Shown: piece after piece, positions 44,200 through 51,275 of the stretch
Numbering within the stretch: the first letter of the stretch is position 1
Layout of the letters: the number at the start of each line of letters is the position of its first letter
Assembly: GCA_031401235.1 (NCBI GenBank)
Contig: JANNRJ010000005.1
Span: 1-63,794, forward strand
Direction of reading: 5' to 3'
DNA length: 63,794 bases
Source of the DNA: UBA3006 sp031401235
Lineage (GTDB): Bacteria; Actinomycetota; Acidimicrobiia; Acidimicrobiales; Ilumatobacteraceae
Notes under the pieces: model-generated
The model's input: the letters and a program-made list of their open reading frames with translations, nothing else
Database searches by the model: none
Told to the model about the DNA's origin: nothing
Made by a program: the position numbers and the translations under genes

Positions 44200-45282
44200 G
44201 TGAAGGCCGCAATTTTTGAGCACGTGAGCGAACCGATGGCAATTCAAGAAATTGAACTTGCAGAGCCACGTGGACGCGAAATTCTGGTTCGTACCGCAGC
44301 CGCCGGACTTTGCCATAGCGATTTGCTCTTTTTCGAGGGCAAGTGGTCGCACCCTGTTCCCACGGTTCTCGGCCACGAAGTGGCTGGTATCGTCGAAGCA
44401 GTCGGCCCTGACGTGATTTCGGTTCAACCTGGAGACCACATCATTGGCTGCGCTGGCGGGCCGTGCTACGAGTGTCGTTACTGCGTGATGGGTCGTCCGA
44501 TCATCTGCACGAATCGCAACCATGACCGACCCGCAAGCGAACCGTCGCGAATTCGCTCCCAGGGAACCACGATTCATCAGTACGGGCAACTCTCAGGTTT
44601 TGCTGAGGGCATGCTCATTCATGAACATGCCTGCGTGGTCATCCCGAAGGAAATTCCGCTGCGTTTGGCTGCAATTATCGGATGTAGCGTGGCGACGGGT
44701 TTGGGGGCGGTGTTTAATACCGCAAAAGTTGAACCTGGCGCGTCAGTCGTGGTGACCGGGGTTGGTGGAGTGGGACTCAACTCCATTCAAGCAGCGCGCA
44801 TTGCCGGTGCATCCAAAATCATTGCTGTGGACATTCTTCCGGAGAACCTTGAGTTGGCGCGCAAACTCGGAGCAACAGATCTGATTAACGCCAATAACGT
44901 TGACGCGGTCAGTGCGGTGAGGGACATAACGAAAGGTGGAGCCGACTATGTCATCGAAACATCGGGCTCTGCAAAGGTCGCAGAAACCACCTTTCGCATG
45001 CTTGGGGAAGGTGCCGTTGCGATTCTCGTAGGTCTCCCGGCTTACGGCACGAAGATCTCCTTTGACATAACCAAGTTCATCCCAAGCGAAATGACCGTGA
45101 AAGGAAGTCACGTGGGATCGTTGCGACCGCGGGTGGACTTGCCGCGATACTGCGAGATGTATCTGAATGGTGCACTCGATCTTGAGTCGCTGGTCACTCA
45201 GACGTATGCGCTTGACGAGATCAATGATGGTTTCTCTCGGCTTGCCGAAGGCGCTAAAGGTCGAGGCGTCATCACGTTCTAA
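44200..45282 (+). CDS. Zinc-dependent alcohol dehydrogenase (medium-chain), copy 2
   Basis: MDR dehydrogenase of 360 residues, paralogous to that at 29.3 kb. Catalytic zinc motif GLCHSDLLFFEG and LGHEVAGIVEAVG, structural zinc lobe CYECRYCVMGRPIIC, Rossmann motif GVGGVGLNSIQAA. The GTG at 44200 follows AAGAAGG. Divergent from the aminotransferase, with 177 bp between. Likely oxidises an alcohol or sugar intermediate; substrate unknown. Confidence 0.86.
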   Translation: MKAAIFEHVSEPMAIQEIELAEPRGREILVRTAAAGLCHSDLLFFEGKWSHPVPTVLGHEVAGIVEAVGPDVISVQPGDHIIGCAGGPCYECRYCVMGRPIICTNRNHDRPASEPSRIRSQGTTIHQYGQLSGFAEGMLIHEHACVVIPKEIPLRLAAIIGCSVATGLGAVFNTAKVEPGASVVVTGVGGVGLNSIQAARIAGASKIIAVDILPENLELARKLGATDLINANNVDAVSAVRDITKGGADYVIETSGSAKVAETTFRMLGEGAVAILVGLPAYGTKISFDITKFIPSEMTVKGSHVGSLRPRVDLPRYCEMYLNGALDLESLVTQTYALDEINDGFSRLAEGAKGRGVITF

Positions 45283-45360
45283 CAACGACCTCGGCAAAGT
45301 GTAGCAACGATTGGTTGTTCTCTTGATCCACTGGGAACGCTCTCTTGTTAGTCCGGTGAT

Positions 45361-45438
45361 GCACATCCACCACCAACTGGAAACAAGCCCTCGCCCAACT
45401 CGCCCTCGTCTACCCCGAACGAATCAACCGATACCTAT
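45361..45438 (+). pseudogene. Possible transposase C-terminal tail
   Basis: A 25-codon open stretch ending in TAA reads TTNWKQALAQLALVYPERIN and RYL, which looks like the end of an IS transposase (mutator/IS256-like wording), with no start and no body upstream. This is weak evidence from a short string. It sits at the right end of the accessory block, mirroring the clearer remnant at 14.0-14.3 kb. Confidence 0.25.
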
Positions 45439-45480
45439 AATGTCCACCACTCCTTACACAGAAAATCTGACAAGCTCTCG

Positions 45481-46521
45481 TCATGCATTTGGAGGGAGGC
45501 AGGCAATGATCTCGAGGTCTCCTACGAGACCCAATTTTCCGGCATCAAACGGTACCACCCAAGTCTCTCCCCTCATCACCGGTTCGAAACCGCCGTCCCA
45601 TTGGAGTTCACCCGAACCGTGAGTGACGACGAGAACAGCGAAAGTTGGTTGATCAAGTTGGACACGACCGGAACATCTCACGAGACGAGCAGAAAAAAAT
45701 TCACTCACCGTAGACGGAAACAGGTCAGTGATAGTTCCGCCAGCTTGACGAGATATTTCAACCTGAGCAGGAAGCAGGTCATCGAGTCGTTTACCTTGAT
45801 ACCCGCCGAGATCGAAACATGATAAGGCTATATCCCATCCAAGTCCCAGTGTTGCTTGTGTTTCACTTAAGTCGAAAGTCTCATACTCGGCTAGAACTGA
45901 AAACGACGTCGGCTCTTGCAGCTCCGTAAGTGTTACACCTGGTCCAATCGAATGTGGAAGTCCTGCCTTGACGAACATGACCTGGCCGCGGCGAACAACG
46001 ATTTCATTCATTGCTGCAAGCATGTGCGTGACATCTTGGTTATCGATCCAGCGTCGAAGCGTGGCGACATCGATGTCTTCTCGGAGGCCAAGCCAAACTT
46101 TGGCACCCGGAACCGCGTCCATAATGATCCAACCCTCAGTCTTGCCGAAAAGACTTCCGAGACGTCTCGTGGCGAAAGCACGAGACGGATGGCAATGAAT
46201 GGGGAGACGTTCGCCGGCGTCCAGAATCTTTACGAGCAGTCCACTCTCACCTCCATACTTCTCCGCTAAATTTCGACCGAGCCACGCATGGGAATCTCGA
46301 TTCACAAGGTCGCGGAAGCTCTCGCCGTCGACAGTCCTGGAAACTCCCGTATTAGGAGACGCATCGGTTCCAAGCATTGACTCGGGTAGTCGACTTAAGG
46401 AACCCACCCAGTCCTCAGGCCCACGGCTTCCACCAGGTGCAACTCGGAACTTATCGATCCCTTCGCCACCCTTGTAGTAGACGGGGACCCGATTGTCAGG
46501 CATGAGTAGCGGGCGATGCAT
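45481..46521 (-). CDS. manA: Class I mannose-6-phosphate isomerase
   Basis: Zinc cupin isomerase interconverting mannose-6-phosphate and fructose-6-phosphate, 346 residues. Metal-site blocks are GERLPIHCHPSRAFA and GKTEGWIIMDAVPG, followed by MFVKAGLPHSIGPGVTLTELQEP. Length fits the short bacterial (Bacillus-type) ManA. It could feed hexoses into glycolysis or supply mannose-6-phosphate for glycans. The N-terminal PVYYKGGEGIDKFR is slightly unusual for the family. Confidence 0.86.
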   Translation of the reverse strand: MHRPLLMPDNRVPVYYKGGEGIDKFRVAPGGSRGPEDWVGSLSRLPESMLGTDASPNTGVSRTVDGESFRDLVNRDSHAWLGRNLAEKYGGESGLLVKILDAGERLPIHCHPSRAFATRRLGSLFGKTEGWIIMDAVPGAKVWLGLREDIDVATLRRWIDNQDVTHMLAAMNEIVVRRGQVMFVKAGLPHSIGPGVTLTELQEPTSFSVLAEYETFDLSETQATLGLGWDIALSCFDLGGYQGKRLDDLLPAQVEISRQAGGTITDLFPSTVSEFFSARLVRCSGRVQLDQPTFAVLVVTHGSGELQWDGGFEPVMRGETWVVPFDAGKLGLVGDLEIIACLPPNA

Positions 46522-47172
46522 TACTTAGCCTGAATACAAACATTCCATTTGTACACACGCGAAAACTGTTTATTCAGGCGGGCGTATTCCACAGTTTTAA
46601 CCTCCGGGTTCAGCCAGGCTCACCATTCTTGCCGCTGTGACAAGTGATGCAGTATAGGGGTGCTGCGGATTGGCAAGAACTTCTGATGTCCGACCCATCT
46701 CCACGATAATTCCCTACTTCATTACGATCACGTCGTCGCAGAGGCGACTTGCCACGCCCAGATCATGCGAAACCATAATCAGCGTCAACCCGAGCTGTAT
46801 TCGCACGTCCACAAGAAAAAGATTTAGCACTTGAGCCTGCACGGAAACGTCAAGTGCACTGAATTCAGCGTTGGGCGATACTGATGAACGAACTGCGAGA
46901 AGCTTGGCAAAACTTGATGTAAGCGTTTATTTCATCGGCTCGCCTAAGTCGACGAACTCAAGAAACGCCGTTTTCAGAGTCTTCCGCGTTGCCGAAAACT
47001 CCAATTCGCGTTTCCAGAGGTTCTAAAGAATCAACAACCGAAAGGCGCAAAGAGTTTCGGAACACCCCACAAGGGCATGAGTACCGCTCCAAATCTACCG
47101 CCCCACTATGCCTCGATTACTAAACATAGTTACGAATCACAGTTATCGACGGCGGTGACTTAGTTTTGTTCA
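46522..47172. other. 651-bp region without an intact gene
   Basis: It holds the decayed ABC ATPase (46597-about 46890, listed separately). Further on, a minus-strand frame ending near 46930 reads RELEFSATRKTLKTAFLEFV and LGEPMK before its stop; I do not recognise it. The last 100 bp presumably carry the promoter of the DMT transporter. No RNA gene or repeat was seen. Confidence 0.5.
46597..46890 (-). pseudogene. Decayed oligopeptide ABC transporter ATPase (C-terminal fragment)
   Basis: The minus strand encodes SALDVSVQAQVLNLFLVDVR, then LGLTLIMVSHDLGVASRLCD and DVIVMK, an in-frame TAG (46714-46716), then GIIVEMGRTSEVLANPQHPY and TASLVTAARM up to a TAA at 46597-46599. This is the Walker B-to-C-terminus segment of a Dpp/Opp ATPase. 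The upstream part is scrambled (no DEP before SALD, no signature or Walker A). It differs from the intact dppF here at many positions, so it derives from another transporter. Confidence 0.8.
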
Positions 47173-48024
47173 ATGCGCGCGCGATTCCTGGTGTTGTTCT
47201 CTGGGGTTTGTTTTGCGACTACTGGCACCGCTCAAGCACTCGGACCAGACACGGCGCCATCACTTGGTGTTGCTGCCGTGCGACTCATCGTTGGGGCAAG
47301 CACACTCGTTGTATTTAGTTCGGTGATGGCACAAAGGGTTGGCAAATCATCTCATCACGATGTTTCGGTGATGCACTGGTGGATGGCTGGCGGAGCGATG
47401 GCGCTCTACGGCGCAACATTTTTTGCCGCTGTTCGGTCTACGGGTGTCGCAATAGGCACAGTTGTGGCACTCGGTTCGGCACCGGTTTTTACAGGTGTTC
47501 TTGGATTCTTCCTGCACAATGTCATATCGACGCGCAAATGGATACTTTCCACGGCGGGAAGCATTGTCGGGATCACACTCATCGTTGCCACCGATACTTC
47601 ATCACAGGTCGCGCTGACTGGCGTCTTTCTTGCACTCGGAGCCGGTCTTGGTTATGCAATTTTTGCATTAGCAAGCAAGAAAATAATGTCCAGTGGAATC
47701 CGCGCAGAATTGGCTATGTCGCGTGTGTTTCTGATTAGCGCCCTACTTATTTCTCCGGTGTTGCTATTCATCGACAACTCATGGTTACTCAGCGCAAGCG
47801 GAGTCGCCACCGCATTGTGGCTTGGCGTTGTGACTATTGCGATTGGCTACATTGCCTACTCAGTTGGATTGCGTTCACTCCAAGCAAACGCGGCTACGAC
47901 ACTCACACTTATCGAGCCGGTAATTGCAGCGAGTCTCGGCGCACTGATACTGGCTGAGCGCCCGGGCGGTTTGGCATGGGTTGGAATGGCTTTGGTAGTT
48001 CTCTCACTAAGTTTTGAGACATGA
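47173..48024 (+). CDS. EamA/DMT-family transporter
   Basis: Integral membrane protein of 283 residues with two EamA repeats, about ten helices. The first repeat starts ARFLVLFSGVCFATTGTAQA; the second includes LGAGLGYAIFALASKK and ends ANAATTLTLIEPVIAASLGA, the usual last-helices signature. Such proteins export amino acids or other metabolites. It overlaps the next gene by four bases (ATGA), pairing it with the GNAT-DUF952 protein. Confidence 0.87.
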   Translation: MRARFLVLFSGVCFATTGTAQALGPDTAPSLGVAAVRLIVGASTLVVFSSVMAQRVGKSSHHDVSVMHWWMAGGAMALYGATFFAAVRSTGVAIGTVVALGSAPVFTGVLGFFLHNVISTRKWILSTAGSIVGITLIVATDTSSQVALTGVFLALGAGLGYAIFALASKKIMSSGIRAELAMSRVFLISALLISPVLLFIDNSWLLSASGVATALWLGVVTIAIGYIAYSVGLRSLQANAATTLTLIEPVIAASLGALILAERPGGLAWVGMALVVLSLSFET

Positions 48025-48875
48025 CCGCGCCATTCCAACTTAAGTCGCTGGGCAAGTGTCGACAGCATTGGATCACTGCCGCCGAGTGGTCATTTGCGGC
48101 ATGGGCACATGAATTTCCTGCTGACACCATTCAGACTTACCTCGATCATTATGCCCAGGTCGAGAGTTCGTCGACCGGCATGCCCGAAGTCGTCGCGGCG
48201 ATTTCGCCTGCAGACGAACTACTTGGAATTGCAACACTCGTGCTGGATGACGAATTACCAGGAGCCATTGAACCTGGACCGTGGTTGGCCGCCGTATATG
48301 TAGCCCCATTCGCCCGACGAATTGGAATCGGCGAGGCGATCACGATGCGAGTGTCGGCCCGGGCCCAGATGCTCGGTTTCGGCTCGTTACACCTCTATAC
48401 AGAGGACAAACGCACTTGGTACGAGTCAATGGGGTGGCGATTTCGCCGAATGAGTGAAATCAATGGTCATCCCGTTTCGGTGATGGAGTTGATGCTCTCA
48501 ACGGACCTCGAATACATCTATCACCTCACCACACGCGACGCCTGGAACACAAGATCAAGCAATTACGCCCCTGCCTCGCTCGAATCTGACGGATTCATCC
48601 ATTGCTCGACACTTCATCAACTCACGAATGTTGCCAACTCGTACTACGAGAATACGAATGAAGTACTGGCGCTGGTCATAGATTCAGCGAAACTGACTTC
48701 AGATGTGCGCTGGGAGCCGCCAAGTCACCCGGACGGAACGCCGACTGAACATGTCTATTTGCTGTATCCCCACATCTATGGCGAAATCAATTCAGATGCA
48801 GTAATCGAAGTTGCAGACATGACCCGCGACTTACACGGTCGTTTCCGGCTTCCCCCGCAACTGATTTCGCAGTAG
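48021..48875 (+). CDS. Fusion of GNAT acetyltransferase and DUF952 domain
   Basis: A 284-residue two-domain protein. Residues about 1-160 are a GNAT fold, with LAAVYVAPFARRIGIGEAIT (acetyl-CoA-binding R-x-x-G-x-G/A turn) and LYTEDKRTWYESMGW. Residues about 167-278 match DUF952: YIYHLTTRDAWNTRSSNYAP, LESDGFIHCSTLHQLTNVAN and YPHIYGEINSDAVIEV. DUF952 folds like ADP-ribosyltransferase-related small proteins and has no known function. The fusion suggests both act on one small-molecule or peptide target. Operon partner of the DMT exporter. Confidence 0.8.
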   Translation: MTAPFQLKSLGKCRQHWITAAEWSFAAWAHEFPADTIQTYLDHYAQVESSSTGMPEVVAAISPADELLGIATLVLDDELPGAIEPGPWLAAVYVAPFARRIGIGEAITMRVSARAQMLGFGSLHLYTEDKRTWYESMGWRFRRMSEINGHPVSVMELMLSTDLEYIYHLTTRDAWNTRSSNYAPASLESDGFIHCSTLHQLTNVANSYYENTNEVLALVIDSAKLTSDVRWEPPSHPDGTPTEHVYLLYPHIYGEINSDAVIEVADMTRDLHGRFRLPPQLISQ

Positions 48876-48881
48876 CAACAA

Positions 48882-49625
48882 CTATTTCAATGACCAGCGA
48901 ATTTCAACGCTGACAGTGATCTGTTGCTCACCAAGATCGATCTTGGTTGCCACATCCGGTGCACCTTCGGCAACATCACGACCCATAATCCCGATCCCAA
49001 TTGGTGCGGAAGTCTCATTGATGTATTCCACACTGCCAAGTTCAACATTCAACAACTTGGCATAATCTTCGGCTTTAGCAAGGGCGTTGGCAATCGCATC
49101 GGCACGGGCTTTTTTCGCCGCGACCGAAGTCTCGAGAATAATTGGGCTAACTCCGCCAACTTGAACTAGATCGCCACCAGCGGCGACCACTGCGTCCAAC
49201 ACGGCGCCTGCCGTATCTGCTTCGTGAATCACTACTTCAAAACTTTGTGAGGCTCGATACCCAGTGAGGGTCTGTACACCAGTTTGTGGATAGTTGTACT
49301 CGGGGTAGACACTTACAGTCTGTGTGGCGATGTCTTTATCTTCCACGCCGTTATCAGTAAGTGCTTCCCGAACCTTGTCTGCCGCTTCCGAAACTCCGGA
49401 GAGCGCACTTTCTGAAGAGTCAGCGAGAACTGTGACCGTCAGATACATTCTCACCGCATCGGGAACCGCCATCGCGATTCCAGTGGCTTGGACCGTGAGG
49501 CCGCGTGTGGATGAGTTTGTGGAGACCACAATTTCGCCGTCATCCCGCCCACAAGAAGCGAGCACTAAAACCGACACGAGCGATATTGCGACAACGCGAA
49601 CTATTAACCGAGGGGAAAGTTTCAT
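48882..49625 (-). CDS. SIMPL-domain (DUF541) lipoprotein
   Basis: Exported protein of about 247 residues from the ATG at 49625. Signal peptide with a hydrophobic core and lipobox VLASC, followed by the SIMPL domain: GLTVQATGIAMAVPDAVRMY, VSVYPEYNYPQTGVQTLTGY and RASQSFEVVIHEADTAG, ending with ITVSVEIRWSLK. Relatives include outer-surface Bp26 and YggE; the role is poorly known (oxidative stress, channel-like assemblies). Convergent with the GNAT-DUF952 gene, divergent from purH. Confidence 0.83.
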   Translation of the reverse strand: MKLSPRLIVRVVAISLVSVLVLASCGRDDGEIVVSTNSSTRGLTVQATGIAMAVPDAVRMYLTVTVLADSSESALSGVSEAADKVREALTDNGVEDKDIATQTVSVYPEYNYPQTGVQTLTGYRASQSFEVVIHEADTAGAVLDAVVAAGGDLVQVGGVSPIILETSVAAKKARADAIANALAKAEDYAKLLNVELGSVEYINETSAPIGIGIMGRDVAEGAPDVATKIDLGEQQITVSVEIRWSLK

Positions 49626-49708
49626 CCCTCTATTTTGACCTACCAAAACGTAAAAGTCTTGTCACCAAGAGTCGGCATTTCTGAACCCGCGTATGCGACA
49701 CTAAACAC

Positions 49709-51193
49709 ATGCCAAGAGCCCTGATATCCGTCTATGACAAATCGAGAATTGTTGATTTTGCGCGTTCTCTGCACGAATTGGGATGGGAGATTGTTTCCAG
49801 TGGCGGAACCGCGCGGGTTCTCAGCGAAGCGAAAATTCCCGTCATTGATGTGGCCGAAATTACCGGCTTTCCCGCAATTTTGGGCCATCGCGTTGTAACA
49901 CTTCATCCGGCAATTCATGGAGCGCTACTTGCAGATCTCGACAAAGCAGATCATCGTGATGATCTGGCGCGACACAATATTGTGCCGATTTCACTTGCGG
50001 TCATCGATCTATACCCGTTTGCCGATAATCCAAGCGTCGAGCTCATTGACGTTGGTGGACCGGCGATGATTAGGGCCGGGGCCAAGAACCATGCTCATGT
50101 TGGGGTGCTCGTCAACTCAAATCAGTACGACGCTGTGCTTACCGAACTTCGAGCCACCGGAGCACTCTCCACAGAAACGAGAAAGCACCTTGCCGAAGTC
50201 GCCTTTGGTTATACAAGTGCTTACGACGCCAAGATTGCACAATGGTTTGCTGGAGCTTCCAACGACGAGCCATCGCTCGAGATAGAGGACAAAGTTGTAC
50301 TTCGCTATGGCGAAAATCCACACCAGTCTGGAGCTCTTTACCAATTTGTCGGACAACGCGGATGGTTACGAACCGCCAAGCAACTAGGGGGCAAGGAACT
50401 TTCCTATCTCAATGTGCTCGATGCGGATGCCGCTTGGCGACTAGTCCATTGCACGGATGAACCAGCGGCGGCCGTTATTAAACATGCAAATCCTTGTGGA
50501 TTTGCCGTGGCATCATCGATTCTTGATGCATACGTCTTGGCTCATGCCGGTGACCCGATCAGTGCCTTCGGTGGGATCATTGCCCTCAACCGTGAGGTGA
50601 CACTTGAGGTTGCTAATGAAATAAGTAAAACTTTTACCGAAGTCATCGTCGCCCCTAGTTTTACGCCTGGAGCCAGCGAAATACTTTCAGCGAAGAAAAA
50701 TCTTCGATTTATCCAGGCCGATCCACCCTCAGATGATTCATTTCATGTTCGCAGCGTAAATGGCGGGCTACTCGTGCAACAGCACGACCGAGTTGATGAC
50801 ACACCCGATTCATGGCAAGTGGTGACAAATCGGGCACCTTCAGCGAGCGAACTTCTTGACTGCATCGTGGCTTGGAAAGTCTGTGCGGCAGTGATGTCCA
50901 ATGCCATTGTCATTGCAAGATCTGGACAAGCCGTTGGTATCGGTGGCGGCCAGCAAAACAGAGTTGATGCGGCCCGAATCGCGATCACCCGGGCCGGTGA
51001 CCGAACCGTCGATGCGGTGGCGGCAAGTGATGCATTCTTCCCCTTTGCCGATGGTCTGGAACTTCTCGCCGCCAGCGGAGTGAGAACGATTATCCAACCT
51101 GGAGGTAGCGTCCGCGACGACGAAGTAATCGCCGCAGCCAATGCTCATGACATTGCGATGCTGTTCACGGGGACACGACACTTTCGCCACTAA
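49709..51193 (+). CDS. purH: Bifunctional AICAR formyltransferase/IMP cyclohydrolase
   Basis: Last two steps of IMP synthesis in one cytoplasmic protein of 494 residues. The N-terminal MGS-like cyclohydrolase domain begins ALISVYDKSRIVDFARSLHE; the C-terminal transformylase has VIKHANPCGFAVA with the catalytic Lys-His pair and SNAIVIARSGQAVGIGGGQQ. It stands 82 bp before purSL and may be the first gene of the purine operon. No purine riboswitch or PurR-like site was recognised upstream. Confidence 0.93.
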   Translation: MPRALISVYDKSRIVDFARSLHELGWEIVSSGGTARVLSEAKIPVIDVAEITGFPAILGHRVVTLHPAIHGALLADLDKADHRDDLARHNIVPISLAVIDLYPFADNPSVELIDVGGPAMIRAGAKNHAHVGVLVNSNQYDAVLTELRATGALSTETRKHLAEVAFGYTSAYDAKIAQWFAGASNDEPSLEIEDKVVLRYGENPHQSGALYQFVGQRGWLRTAKQLGGKELSYLNVLDADAAWRLVHCTDEPAAAVIKHANPCGFAVASSILDAYVLAHAGDPISAFGGIIALNREVTLEVANEISKTFTEVIVAPSFTPGASEILSAKKNLRFIQADPPSDDSFHVRSVNGGLLVQQHDRVDDTPDSWQVVTNRAPSASELLDCIVAWKVCAAVMSNAIVIARSGQAVGIGGGQQNRVDAARIAITRAGDRTVDAVAASDAFFPFADGLELLAASGVRTIIQPGGSVRDDEVIAAANAHDIAMLFTGTRHFRH

Positions 51194-51275
51194 CAGGCTG
51201 TCCGTCTCGCACTTCCTAAATTAACTTTTTGTTCACATCGCGATGCCCTAATTCGGACACAACTAGTCTCTCCAC

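Noticed and set aside
44743..45366. 207-codon minus-strand frame under the second alcohol dehydrogenase
   Set aside because: Antisense shadow of a clear MDR gene; no recognisable domain.
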